Shown: positions 38,386 to 50,165 of the stretch, in pieces
Position numbering within the stretch: the stretch's first letter is position 1
How the letters are laid out: each line of letters begins with the position of its first letter
Assembly: GCA_963854835.1 (NCBI GenBank)
Contig: OY978528.1
Coordinates: 53,726,508 to 53,790,507, forward strand
Source: Megamerina dolium
Taxonomy: Eukaryota > Arthropoda > Insecta > Diptera > Megamerinidae
Length of the DNA stretch: 64,000 bases
Direction of reading: 5' to 3'
Position numbers and translations under genes: made by a program
The notes under the pieces: model-generated
Databases searched by the model: none
Seen by the model: only the letters and a program-made list of their open reading frames with translations
Told to the model about the DNA's origin: nothing

Positions 38386-39700
38386 ATTGCTTCAATAAAT
38401 TTAATAAAAACAAATTGGTTTGAGAAAACTTAAAGAAAAGGAAAAATGACATTAGGGATTTTTTGTGAGCGTATTGTCCACACTCTCACAAAAAATCCAA
38501 ATTTGAAGTGTAACGAAAAATTCAACGTTTTCATAACAACATACATGCACATTTTTCCATCCATACAAAAAAATTTTTCGCAAGAACAAGATAAGTTTCT
38601 ATAAAAAAAATTAAGCTTAAAAAGATCTTGAGTTTTCGCGATAGAACGTGCACCTTTCTTTTTATTTTGCTTTGTGTTCATCATCCCGTACGTTACCAAA
38701 TCTTGTTTTTTCTCGGTAGGGTTTCGCTCTTTCAGCTCCCGTTAACTTTGTCTTTGCTAGTTTATCCTTTGATATTGGAGAATAATAACAGCAACAATAG
38801 CCTTAAAAAGTAATGTCATAAATTGCCCTTGTCACAAAAGCACACCAGTAGTGAATATCTATAATATTTTTTGAGAAATAAGTCGGTAAAATAAAAAATA
38901 ATTTTTTCATCTAAAAATGACAGTAAAGAAATTTGTCACATTTTTCTAATGCTACATTCTAATGTCACATTTTTCTGTGAAAGTAAGAATAGAATGAAAC
39001 AATAACATTGAATATAGTCCTTCACAAACCGTTACGTTTTATTGCATTGTTCGTATATTTAAAGAAATATATACTTTTTTTTTAGTTGATTATCGAATAG
39101 CATGAGCGGGGACAAGTATTTTTGTATATAACAGGTACAGTATATCCAAAGAATATCGTTCGCCATAGTAAACAAAACGGCTTACATATACAAGTATCTC
39201 ATTTATTCATCAATTTTTTTTAATTAGTATTTTCGGCCCCTATTTTAGATACATGTATATGTATAAATTTCAGTATGTATATGTAATATATTGCATTTAA
39301 ACTTGATGCGCATAACATTTTGTTATGTGCAAAAATTTTAATCTCCTAGAGACTACGCAATGCAGCTTATTGTAACGTTTCTATTCAATTTAGTTTTCTC
39401 ATGATGATCGACCGCAGCAGTGCGTAGAAGTATTACTAAAAGTGTACATATACTCGTTTGTAAATATCTAACGACTGTCCTACTTTTAGGTAGGTACTGT
39501 TGCCACCTATTGTATGTGAATATGTAATGCTGATGATATGTAGAAATATGGCCTATTTAAATACAAAAATATAAGTATTTTCGTTCTTGTTATGAAAATA
39601 ATGTCACAACGGTTGTTCCTTGTATTTGTAATCGAGTTTCATAGTTAGAAAGTTTCACTACGTTTAACTTCTATTAAATTTTGAATAAAGTAATACTTAC
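38386..39700. other. Unannotated AT-rich stretch
   Basis: No coding domain seen. If the exon at 39701-39791 is real this would be the intron downstream of it on the minus strand. Confidence 0.4.
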
Positions 39701-39791
39701 CGGCATTTTTTGTCCAGACAAATGAATAGCCGAAACCGTGGGTTTTCGCAAATGTTGCAACTCCAAGGAAAGCGTTGACTATTAAATCAAC
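39701..39791 (-). CDS. Candidate host exon (partial gene), unidentified protein
   Basis: On the minus strand a 91-nt segment is bounded by an acceptor (actcctgcag, just above 39791) and a strong donor (gtaagtatta, just below 39701). In the phase starting GTT GAT it reads VDLIVNAFLGVATFAKTHG then FGYSFVWTKNA plus one base, with balanced amino-acid usage and higher GC than its flanks. This contrasts with the repeat-driven open frames elsewhere. The first half is hydrophobic, possibly a membrane segment. I do not recognise the protein. No neighbouring exon was found in the window, so it would sit between introns of several kb. It could still be chance. Confidence 0.4.
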
Positions 39792-41139
39792 CTGCAGGAG
39801 TATGATCATAGCTTTATGATGACTTGAAATGAAGGACGAACAATATTGTAAATCCATTCGAGTATTATATACTCGTATATGTCATTGTTGTGCCAGTTGA
39901 AAAAGTCATTATTGGACTATCGTCATATTCCTTAATTTTAAATAGCACACAAAGTGCTGCTTTAATTGATTGCATAAATTTAAGAACAACATTCTGCATA
40001 CTCTGTATGTACGAGTAAATGTACAACACACACACACACACGAATAAAATCATTTAACTTAACAAAAAGTTGTTTAATTAAATCACAAACACAGATGCTA
40101 CTGCTGCAGCTATTCTGCTGCTATTCGTATTTTACTTGCTGCATGTGAACTTGTGCCAATACTAAAACAAACAAACAAATGAACAAGAAATCAACCAAGA
40201 ATAAGGCAAACTCAAAATAAAATGGAAAATTAGAACAGAAGAAAGAAGCACTTAAATTCACAGCCAAAAATAGAAAAATAAAATTGGTACGAGTTAAAAC
40301 AAAAAGGAAAAGCGTAAAATGCACTTATGTGTACCTACTTACTAAGCTGGCCAAATGACATTCAGGGCCATCATCATCATCTAGTCAACTAACAAGAGGA
40401 CAATACTCCAATTCACACAAGGATAAGTGAGCGAGAGAAATTGCAGGAAACAAAAAACAACAACAATAAAACAAGTAATCGGATCAGCAAATAACAACAA
40501 AACATAAAGTTTCCATTTAACGAATTAGCGTTTGCAACAGCAATGAGTTGGGACAACGAGCAAAATAAATTCTGTGCCAAAATAAAAGTGAGCAACAAAA
40601 CACACAGAGAAGATAAATGCTATAACCAAAGGACAAATGAGAACTTAAAACTATCGTCGTTTGACGAAAAATTCTAGATTGTACGGGGAGGCGAGTATAA
40701 GCAACAACAACATAACACTTTAAAAATGTACGCCAAACAATGTGAAATGCAACGACAAGTTTGATAACGACAAAAGACATATTGCAAAGTGCAAATTTAT
40801 TTATTTTGATATTCTCGTGGGTGGATGCATTCTGTTAGCACATTAAGTGATTTTCACATACAATTTTCTATTCGAATTGTTTGCCATTTTATTTATTGCC
40901 AGATTAACAATGACAACTTTCACATTAGTCGTCCAATAAGAATTAAAAAAATATAAATAATCGGATAAAAGTGATAAGTACTAGCATTTATTTTCCTTTC
41001 CAGCATGCAACCTATTCACCGGGAAGTCACTGGTTATTGTCATTTCTGTGATTCAATATTCGGATGTCTGGTACAACAAATCATAATCTTAAATTTATCA
41101 GAATTTCTAATTAAATAGACCAGACCAGACGTTAAGTCT
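39792..41139. other. Unannotated AT-rich stretch
   Basis: It contains (CA)n near 40026-40040. The minus-strand open stretches at 40121-40780 are Leu/Phe/Val-rich reading of AT-rich DNA without motifs. No element ends are seen. Confidence 0.45.
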
Positions 41140-41876
41140 TGAAGCTATCCGTTAAAGTCTCCTTCCAGTATTTGGCGGTTTACCTTCGAAAATTCAAATT
41201 TTATTGTGAAAAATTGGCTATACATTCAATATTCAAAGTATTGTCCGTCGCTAGACACTACTTTTTCCCATCTTTCTGGCAGCATTCGGATTGCTCGTGG
41301 AAGTGCTGCTCTTTCAGGCCGTGTGTCATCGATCGGAACAAATGGTAATCGAAAGGAGCAATGTCTGGGCTAGGTAGGACTTCCCATTTGAGCGTTTCGA
41401 AGTAAGTTCTAACGGGCGCTGCAACATGTTGCCGATCCTTATTATGTTGCAAAATAACTTTGTCGTGTCTATCGGCACATTGCGGCCGTTTTTCTCGCAA
41501 TGCTTGGCTCATATGCATCAATTGTCGTCGATGCAGTTCCCTTGTTATCGTGTTACCCCTATTTCAACAGCTCATAATACACCACACTCAGCTGGTCCCA
41601 CCAAATACACAGCATGATCTTCTCGCCATGAATATTCCGCTTGGCCGCCGATGATGAGGCATGTCCAGGGTATCCATACGTTGTCCGACGTTTTGGATTA
41701 TCTTAATAGACCCACTTGTAATCGCCTGTCACAATTCGATGAAAAAACCCCTTTGTTTTTTGCCCTTAGACCAGTTGTTCACTGGTGTTGCTAGATGAAA
41801 CAATGGTGTAATAAACTAGTAGCGACATCTGTTATCAAATCCAAAGGAACTTATTTATACTCCCAATAGCTTCCGA
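41140..41876 (-). mobile_element. Degenerate mariner (D37D, mori-like), minus strand
   Basis: The interval holds the transposase relic described separately. GAAGCTAT near 41141-41148 and its inverse near 41867-41875 may be remnants of the terminal repeats, but the ends are too decayed to fix. On the 5' side (about 41780-41860) 'gatgtcgct...gcaacac' recalls the leader of this mariner lineage, followed abruptly by the middle of the transposase, so the N-terminal third has been deleted. Confidence 0.6.
41226..41765 (-). pseudogene. mariner transposase relic (mori-like, D37D)
   Basis: Read on the minus strand it contains KGFFHRIVTGDYKWV (first catalytic Asp in GD), NPKRRTTYGYPGHAS, NIHGEKIMLCIWWDQLSVVY, HDKVILQHNK, VRTYFETLKWEVL, SPDIAPFDYHLFRSM, and finally RMLPERWEKVVSSDGQYFEY with a stop at 41226. 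The second catalytic Asp (normally QHDN) is now Asn in QHNK. About 25 residues are missing between the HLFRSM and RMLPERW blocks, and the DNA-binding N-terminus is lost. Several frame shifts occur. Clearly dead. Confidence 0.83.
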
Positions 41877-42054
41877 AGTATGAAAATATAAGATTTCCAA
41901 AAAGACTATAAAATGAAAAGTTTCATGCCGATTGATGAAATTTTAAAATTGCCGCATGAGCCCTAATGTTGAAAAGTTAACATACTTACCTTCCATACAT
42001 AATTTATTATATTGATTTATTAATTTATTATATTCGCTCCTGCAAGTCGCCCCT

Positions 42055-43090
42055 AAATGTAATATGACCGACTCACATTATGTTTTCTCTTCAATATATT
42101 TCCGGAACATCTCCAGTCCTTAAGGGGTCTTCCTTACAAAATTGATGTTTTCAAATATGGGATACAAAATATGTTCTTCCCCGAATACTCAACATACTTA
42201 ACCGTGATCTCAAGGACGTACCCATATAAAATGAACTTAAAAACACTTTAAATTAACGAATAATTCATAACTACCTAGAAATAGCTTCTAGGAGGGGGAA
42301 ATGTAACTTTGGCCCTCATTATTTTTACCTCTTCAATATACTCACCCTCTATATCAACCCCTTAAGGATGCTATAATTCAAAATTAACGAAAAACGCCTG
42401 GAAATGGACAATTAACCTCACAGCTGGTCAAAAATCACATTTAGAACACTAAAATGTAACTCTTGTCCTTCTTATTTTTACCTCTACAATAATTTTCTCG
42501 AACATCTCTTTATCAATATCCACCATCAAAAACTATTGGTATGGAATGTACCAAAGCTTTCTTTCCGCACTACTCAGTCCAAAGTCAAAATACCTTTTGA
42601 GTTTGAGCAGAGCAGCATTAAAACTTATGACAGATGTAATTAGTAGACACCGTCTGAAATTGACAGACAGTGAAATATGTAGATTTTGAATGGAAGATGA
42701 TGAGACTTCCATACACCTAATCACAGAATATCCAGTCCTTGTCCATGTGAGGAAACAAACACTTGGGAGGGAACTGTTACAGACAACCTATCTCTCTGAA
42801 CTTGAAATCACAAGAATCAAAACGTTCTTTGAGAAAATGGGAGGATATACTCCCTTCTAGTATTAAACTCGGGTATGGCATAATAGTTCGAAATGGACGC
42901 AGTGCCATAGACAGCAAGTGTCTAGCCCTCACCAATTCAATCTAATATCCACCACTTAAAAGGGCTGCCGCACAAAATTAACGAAAAACACTCGAATATC
43001 AACAAAAATACACTGCTGCCCAAGAATCGTATCTAAATGAATTAATTAACTGTAATTTTTCCCTCCAAACTTTCTTATGATTACTCCATA
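42055..43090. repeat. Imperfect direct repeats, disrupted by a LINE insertion
   Basis: Similar blocks recur. 'aatgtaact.t.g.ccttcttatttttacctct.caata' is at about 42300 and 42452, with a weaker version near 42055. 'ttaagg....c....caaaattaacgaaaaac' is at about 42122, 42362 and 42955. Units are roughly 150-250 bp and diverged. The third unit is split by the insertion at 42526-42943. The origin of the repeat is unknown; no coding content is seen. Confidence 0.5.
42526..42943 (+). mobile_element. Short 5'-truncated LINE copy with 11-bp TSD
   Basis: AATATCCACCA at 42515-42525 recurs at 42944-42954, bracketing 418 bp. The insert encodes on the plus strand the C-terminal end of a LINE polyprotein: SRAALKLMTDVISRHRLKL, then a zinc-knuckle-like EICRF, stop, MEDDETSIHLI. 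It keeps the spacing of the CxxC...H...C knuckle of the I/LOA-like relics at 24165-25640, but the second and last Cys are lost. No poly(A) remains. Confidence 0.7.
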
Positions 43091-44439
43091 CCATCAGATG
43101 TACCATCATGTCAACTTAAAACATTATTTCATTGAACTTTGACAAGAAAAGCCGCTATTCTTAATAAAATTTATTAAAAATATTGCAGAGTAATCCATTC
43201 TCTCGAGTATATGCTTTTTTTGAGTTACCATAGTTGATAGAAATTATAATACCTTAAGCAAAAATAGAAGACATTCCATATATGTATGTAATTGACATGC
43301 AAAGGATAAGTTAAGATATTTTCGTTTGAAAAGTGAAAGGTGTTATTATTGATGATCGCTGCGACAATGATGCATTATCATTAAACGCCGCACCGAGTAA
43401 AAACAGCAATAAGAGAAATAGCAATGGCGTTGTGCACAAAATTGTTTACATGATTTTTGCACCAAAAATAGGTATCTGTACGTAAAAAGAGGAAAGCAAT
43501 AATATTCATGATACAACATGGTGCATTATGATGATAGTGTTGGTGGCATTTTAAAATATATTGCCTGCTGTTGCCAGACCTGCATGCCTGCCTGCAGTAA
43601 TGCGGAACGATGTGAGAAAAAAACGACATACAGTTTTTCTGACAAAAAAAAAATACAGCAACAGCAAAAAAAAAACACGGTTAATGTCTTTATTACATGC
43701 AGTTTTCACTGACAGCCGCCACATAAACACACACACACACACACTTTTCTACATACTTACATATGGACGGACATATTTGCTGTTAAATATCACCATAGAT
43801 TATCGCTTCAAGATATAATGCGACGTCGCATGCATCGAGTTGTGGAACAATACCGACAATACTTATGTACATAGTCTATCTACTATATTTATATGCATAC
43901 ATATTTATATTATATGTAAGTACATGTGTATGTGTGTGTGTGTGTAGTTATGCATATAATGATGATTGACGGTTCGCGTTAACAAATCTGTTTGTCGTTT
44001 TACATTATATTTTTTGTTTCTTCTCTCTGTCTCTCTCACTCTTTCGACTACCAACTGCATTTTTGTTGCATTTTTACATACTTACATGCTTACATACTAC
44101 TACAAGTAACGTATTTCTGTGAGAAGTTGGTAAATACTAGACTGCTGCGCAAGACGATTCGATTTTCTTTGCACACAGTGTGATTCGTTGCAACTGAAGA
44201 TGTTAAGCTTGATTCGGTTTAGCGTTCGATCAACATTCAACATAGGCAAGTATGAACTGTAGTAGCAGTAGTATCGCAGTATCTTTTATTTTCAACTTCA
44301 AAAAAACAAATTATTAACATTACAATATAAAAGTTCACATACGTACAAGCATAGAGATAAACAATAATCATTTAATTATCAAAACGTAGTAATTATCGCC
44401 GTTTGCCAATAGCTGGTAGTATAAGAGGGTGCCTAGTGA
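43091..44439. other. Unannotated stretch with (CA)n and (GT)n
   Basis: It holds (CA)n at about 43729-43744, A-runs near 43646-43674 and (GT)n near 43932-43945. No gene is recognised; 43380-43620 is slightly richer in GC but its open frames show no domain. Confidence 0.45.
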
Positions 44440-45718
44440 CTTTGATTACTACATGCAGCTGCCCCATTCTTCGTGGAATACTGAATCGTTCATCTCTGGC
44501 ACTAAGTTGAAACCCTTTTTAGAGAACGATAGTTTGTGATTTCCTTTAGATATGCTACAAGAGTTCGAAAGTTATTGCCGTTTTGTATATTTGTGCATTC
44601 GCCCTCCGTTAGAGTAGCACTTCCCAAGTAAAGTCTTCTCCACTCTATCATAATAGGACACGCAGCAAAAAAGTGATAAATGTCTTCTCTGGCATTTTGG
44701 TTGCACATAGTACCAATGTCTTTTGCGGTTGTCCTATGAGACAGATAATTTCACCTGATTCTCTTCAACTCGGGCTCTAAAAATTATAGAAATTTCGTAA
44801 GTACTCAAATCATTTGTGAAATAATTAAGTTCTTTTAAATCATGGTTAAGCAATTTGTAAATATTTCTTGATTGACTGTGACGGGCCTGCACCTTAAACC
44901 TCATCTTATCAGTTGCAACTACCTTACTGACTAGATCAAGTTTTAACTGCTTCCAGGTATCAGTGCTTTCCAATTCCGCGCTGATGATATACTTTCCAGC
45001 CAAGTTTTCCCAATGCTGGAAACATTGCAATTTACCCGCAAGAAGATGCTTTACCAAAATTTTTGGCAGCCTGTGCTCTGGGATTTTCATTACTTTATTT
45101 CTGTAATCAAAGTGTATCTGTAGTGTTTGGATATAAAGCGGTGGTAGGCCACTTTCCAGATGTATCGCATAAGTTGGCGTATTTATTGGTAGTAAAAAAA
45201 AATTGTTTGATGTAAAACGGAGCAACTGCTCCACTTCATCAAACTGCATGAAACCCCAGACCTGTGCTGCGTAGCACATTACTGCCCTCGCTGTAGCTAA
45301 GAAGAGCTTATATTTCGTGCTGTGGTGAATATTTCTCTTACTGAAAAATGATTTCCAGGTGTTGTGTATAGCGGTTTTTGCATCTTTTAGTTTAAGGCGT
45401 ATGTGCTTGTTAAAACTTGTACTAGCAGTAATAGTCACACCTAGGTATTTAAATTCATTTACCACCTCCAGAGCCACCCCATTTAGTGTCCATGTGCCCT
45501 CTGTCGTTTGCCTGCCTCTGTATTGTCTAAATATCATTACTTTCGATTTTTGGCAGTTTATTAGCATCAATCATCTTCTGTAGTATTTCTACGTCCTCAG
45601 CTAACTCGGCCATATCGTCCGCATACAAGAGCACCTTAATTTTTTCGCCTCCAACGCTCACACCTCCCGGAAGTGCCTTCGCTATATCATCCACAAAAAT
45701 GCTATGACTTTGGTGCAA
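44440..45718 (-). pseudogene. LINE reverse transcriptase relic (palm to C-terminal finger)
   Basis: On the minus strand: FVDDIAKALPGGVSVGGEKI, then IKVLLYADDMAELAEDVE, which contains the RT catalytic YADD at about 45620. A deletion and frame shift near 45570 follow, then a long open segment with KSKVMIFRQYRGRQ, FKYLGVTITASTSFNKHI, ATARAVMCYAAQVWGF and about 200 further residues (to 44734). A last frame holds a degraded finger, MCNQNAREDIYHFFAACP (one Cys of the CxxC lost). Clade not certain; distinct from the RTE and R1/LOA elements here. Endonuclease and RT fingers are missing, so it is a 5'-truncated dead copy. Confidence 0.8.
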
Positions 45719-46288
45719 TTGCCTTTCAAGTTATAATTATGATACAAAGGTTAATGAAACAAACAAGACCATCCATCTTTAGTTCAGTGTTTAGTTTTCT
45801 TTGTTTTCAAGCTCTTTCATTCAATCGCTGAGTAAGTGTTGTGCAAATCATAGAGTTGAATTTTATGAGAATGTCTTGAAACTCAATATGAATGAGTCGT
45901 TGCAGGAGTCTAGTAAATACTTTAGCCGATGATGATAATATAAAAAATATGACGAATTATTATAGATAATTGTAAAAAGTCACGTTATTTTCTTTTTTAT
46001 TATTTTTTCGCTTCTTCTTCTAAATATTACTACGATATTGCAAATGAATATGCAAAATGATTGTGTGTGAAAAGTAATTGTGCATTGTGTTTGCAGTAAC
46101 CATGTAGTCAATAAAATAACTGTAAGGCACATAATGTATCTATAGTATAAGGTAAAAATATTTTGTAAATTAGGTCGATAAATATTATGATGTATTTACA
46201 AAGCATGGATAGAGTTAGTTGAATTCATATAAAATCTTTTGTCAAATTAAAAGATCAAATAAAGCATTTATTCATTTAGATTCAAATT
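45719..46288. other. Unannotated AT-rich stretch
   Basis: Nothing recognised beyond T-runs near 45990-46010. Confidence 0.5.
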
Positions 46289-46560
46289 TACAGTCGCTGG
46301 TTAACTAAAAGTATTAGCTTAACTAACAGTTGTTAACCCTGAGTGTTTAATTAACCTTTAGTTAAACCCTTGAGAGCCACTAATAAACCCATAGTCAAAC
46401 AGTAGCTGATACTCTACAATTTTTTTTATTTACTTCATTATCATTAATACACTATCACTGCTTAACTAATGACAAGAGCTGAACAAAAAACATTGTATTC
46501 GCAGTGCTTAGTTAGCCTTAGTAAAACCCTAAATTACCGCAAGTTAACCATTAATTAAGC
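46289..46560. repeat. Diverged relative of the 18895-19100 TIR element
   Basis: It begins 'attcaaatttacagtcgctg' and 'gttaacta', parallel to 'gtcaaattcacagtcattag' and 'ttaactga' at 18893. The interior has the same succession of TTAACTAACA, TTAATTAACC, TTTAGTTAAACCC and CATAGTCAAACAGTAGCTGA (CATTGACTAAGCAGTTAAAG in the other copy). A second run of similar motifs at 46455-46555 may be the other half. The right terminal repeat is not clearly preserved. Confidence 0.5.
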
Positions 46561-48799
46561 TGCAGCCAATTCTACACAAATACTAATTTTTTCAAAACAC
46601 AAAACATATTGTATTATTTTGCAATCCATACTTTTTTAATCCGGAAATTTCGTTGTGCTGTGATAATTTTCCCTTATTCAATGCTGTGTTTAATAAAAGC
46701 GTTATGGATACAAGGAAATAATTAAACCTTGGTGAGGTCTTCGAATCCGAACCTTAGTGAATCATGTCTTTTACTTATACGCCTATGTTCTCACATAAGT
46801 TAATCGCATTTTTTTACACTTAAGTACGAAATATTAAACGAAATTATGGCGAAAAACTAAGATTGAAATTAGAAAAATGTAACCAAGTCCAATGTTTTAA
46901 TGTAGAATAGTCGAAATACGTTATAGGTGTATCACTATAGCATTTTGTTATTAAATATAATCATAACCTATATTATTTACTGCTGTTACTAATGATGGGC
47001 CTTACTTGACCTTAGTGATTAACCCCAAATCAATGCTTGGATATTCAGCAGATGCACAGTAAAGAGAACAGAAGAAAGAGAAGAGCTGTGGATACCATTC
47101 TCACAAATTAATATTGACGCACCTTCGCTTTCCTGCAAGCTGATAATTCATTATCGTGGGTTTTCGTTCATGAGGGATATGAAGGAGACAAAAGGTTTGG
47201 GTGTCTTTCTAAAACAGGAGATGTTTAATAGGACCGTAGTCTTTCTGCGGATTGTCCAAAGGACATCACTCAGAACTACTTAGAAGGTGACAAGAATGTA
47301 GAATAGAAACGTATCGCTAAAAAGATCCTAAAGCTAAACCGATAGAGTCAAAAAACTCTCGCTGATTATCTAGCGGTATACTGCATTTTGAGATACCCTC
47401 TCAATAAAATGATCCACGATGATTGTCCAGCAAGTCAAAGATTTATCCCCCTCTAAGATATGGAATATGCCACCAACCAAAGTGATAAATCTAAGGCGCA
47501 TGTTCCTGATGAAAATTTGACCAATTTCCATCGAGCAATTCATACAAAAAATCAATACTATTTTTAAATTGAAACTTTAGCTGAGATGGAGAGAAGATAA
47601 CGTTTATAATTAAATAATTGCATATATATGCTCGTATATAGAAGATAAAACCATTTAAATATATTGCCATCTCAGTAATGAGTCACACAGATGTCGGAAA
47701 TACGTGAGTCACGTAAATGGTTGCAATTTTTTAAGCATTCTTATTTTTGTGTTATAGTATCAGACCAGAAAAAAATTGCATTTTACAAGACAACAAAATT
47801 ATCTAAGATTGTTTATACTTAACTGTATACATGCATATGTACATACGATGCATACCTCCATGTGTAGGTATGTAAGTATGTAGATATCTTAAATCATGAT
47901 TTCAAATCTACATACTATACATATCGTACACACTACCCCGAAATACCAGGAAAAGAATTGAGAAAAAAATAAAATAACAAGAACATGTTGTGCAACAATT
48001 TACAATTCTTGTACTGACTTTATATGTTTTGGTTTTTCTTCCGCTGTTCATTCAACAATTTGCTATAATTTTATTGTGTTATTATTGCATGTTGTTGTGT
48101 TCTTATTTCCTTCAAATCAGAACGGCAAAATAAAAATTCCTTCTTAAGAAACAATTGAAAACAAATTTGACAAAAAACTTTACAAACCGAATAACCACGT
48201 GTAAGTAACATGTGCAGGAATAGAAAGACAGAACAGTGAACTTGAGGGCGTATCAGAGTGGACTACGAAAATATCAGAATATCTAAACACTGATATAGAT
48301 GACGTTATTATGGTCAGACAACCAATTCAGTATAAATATGTATGTACTTATATGAGTTTTAGTATCAAAGTTGTTATGTGTGAATGTTGCATTTGCTGTA
48401 ACAGCTAGAGGAAAACATATCAAAACTAAGCAATAACAAAAACAACTGCAAAATTGTTGAACATTACATGGAAATCGTGCTGGAATAACAAAAAAATAAA
48501 AAATTTTGTTTTTCATCTAAACAAAATCGCTAAGTGTAAAGCAAAAATGCTGTTTTGGCATCACTGACTGAGATCAATGTATGTTAGCGAGTAAGCCAGT
48601 TTGTTGCGTTTACTTTTTCGCGTTTTGTATTTTTCATTTTTTGTTTACAACAACAATCTAAAATTTTTTTCACCATCGATTACAACTTTAAATGTTTAAT
48701 TTGATTGCTATACTGCCCTTATGCCCTATCAATGGCCCTTGTGACTCATCTATGAATCGATTCATGCAGTACAGCAATAGCTCTCAATTTCCGTATGTA
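46561..48799. other. Unannotated stretch
   Basis: 47030-47560 is a little more complex in composition and may be an old element, but neither strand shows a family I can name. The rest is AT-rich simple sequence. Confidence 0.4.
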
Positions 48800-48807
48800 G
48801 CTACATT

Positions 48808-49300
48808 TTGACAAATAAGTTTCAAGACTGGACTGAGTCTATCAAATCGAAAGCGTCATTACGAGTACCAAAAGTTGAGTCTATCAGCAAATCATCGGAA
48901 TGTTGTTACCCAAACAAGCCGAAACCTAAAAAACCCGAAACTAAGATTATTTTCGTTGTTTTTTTTTTCATTCGAGGGAATGAGACATTTGAAAAAGTAC
49001 ATTCATGTAAAAATGACTAGATATTTATTTATGAATTTATGGGTTCTGCATCATAACAGCACACAGTCTCGCAAAGCTATCCTTGGTACACATAAACCCT
49101 ACGAATATCATCTAAAAACATTGTATTCACCAGCTTTGACACTGTGTGTTTTTTTCTCTGCACCCAAAACTAAAGTTACCACTTTAGGAGGAATACTTTT
49201 GAACGTGATCGATGACATAAAGATGAATTCGTTGAAGGAAATCAAGGCAAACGATAAAGATCGCTTCCAGAAATGTAGAGACCCTGTTGAAGTAGACTTT
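48808..49300 (+). pseudogene. mariner-family transposase relic, all catalytic positions lost
   Basis: In two plus-strand frames: DWTESIKSKASLRVPKVES, then NKPKPKKPETKIIFVVFF. After a frame shift come MNLWVLHHNSTQSRKAIL (corresponding to the family's HHDNAPSH block), YSPALTLCVFF (for YSPDLAPCDFF) and KMNSLKEIKANDKDRFQKC (for the C-terminal ENSLKELKAI block). The aspartates expected in the HHDN and CDFF motifs are Asn and Val here, so the DDE core is dead as well as shifted. No inverted ends recognised; sequence after about 49300 does not match the family. Confidence 0.7.
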
Positions 49301-49789
49301 AAATTCATTCACTCAGTCTTGAAACTTATTTGTCAAAATGTACATACACATTTAGGAGATTATCTTTGGCAGCAAGGCATATACATATATCGTATTAGAG
49401 CGGACGAAATGGTTTTTACAGACAAAGGCATAGCAATTTCTTTGACTGTACAATAAAATTTTTTTTTAATCAATGTCTATCATCACTTTGACATTGCATA
49501 TGCATTTGGAGATTTTAATACATCTTAGTGCTATATTTTCATAAATGCTTCTACTAAGCATCATCAAAGGATATAACAGTTAAAAAAATGACCCATTCTA
49601 ATACAAATAGATTTGTCTACTATTAACCATAGTGGCACATCAGTAATAACTGGTATGTATGTTGTGTGCTTCTTGTGCTGATAACTTGCTTACTTAGTAT
49701 CGGCACATGAATGAAAACTCAAGCGATAGTCAAATGGCGCATGCGCGCATACTTTGCTATACAACTTATGTATTTATTTTGCAGAGAGG
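49301..49789. other. Unannotated stretch
   Basis: The mariner reading frame stays open to 49456, but the residues no longer match transposase. No other feature seen. Confidence 0.4.
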
Positions 49790-50165
49790 GGCACTTAGAA
49801 TTACGATTACATTTTGATTTCTTAGGATTACGTTTATTGTAATTGTAATCCAGAAAACTTTAGCATTATGATTACAGTTATCATGGTTGCTATTACTTTC
49901 ATTGTAATCCTACAAATTTAAAGATTAGAATTACAGTAATCATAGTCATACTTTTTATGATAACGATTACAGTAATTGCAATCCTAAAAATTTAACGATA
50001 ACAATTGCAGTAATCGTAATCATGAAAATTACGGTTACGAATACTTTAATTGTAATCATGCATATCATGAATACGACTGAAGTAATCGTAATCGTATAAA
50101 ATTTGAGGTTCACAATTACTGCAGTCATAATCAAAATCTAATGGTAATCCTAATTGCCCAGCTCT
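49790..50165. repeat. GATTAC/GTAATC-rich block, second locus
   Basis: About a dozen GTAATC/GATTAC hexamers or close variants occur in 375 bp, as at 14885-16180. Here several sites extend to TAATCC/GGATTA (near 49824, 49846, 49905, 50144). Units recur roughly every 60-70 bp with the pattern 'gattacagtaatc..aatccta.aaatttaa'. Same family of repeat or the same sequence bias; diverged. Confidence 0.65.

Noticed and set aside
47370..47555. Possible piggyBac- or hAT-type transposase scrap
   Set aside because: I could not match a single conserved motif with confidence.
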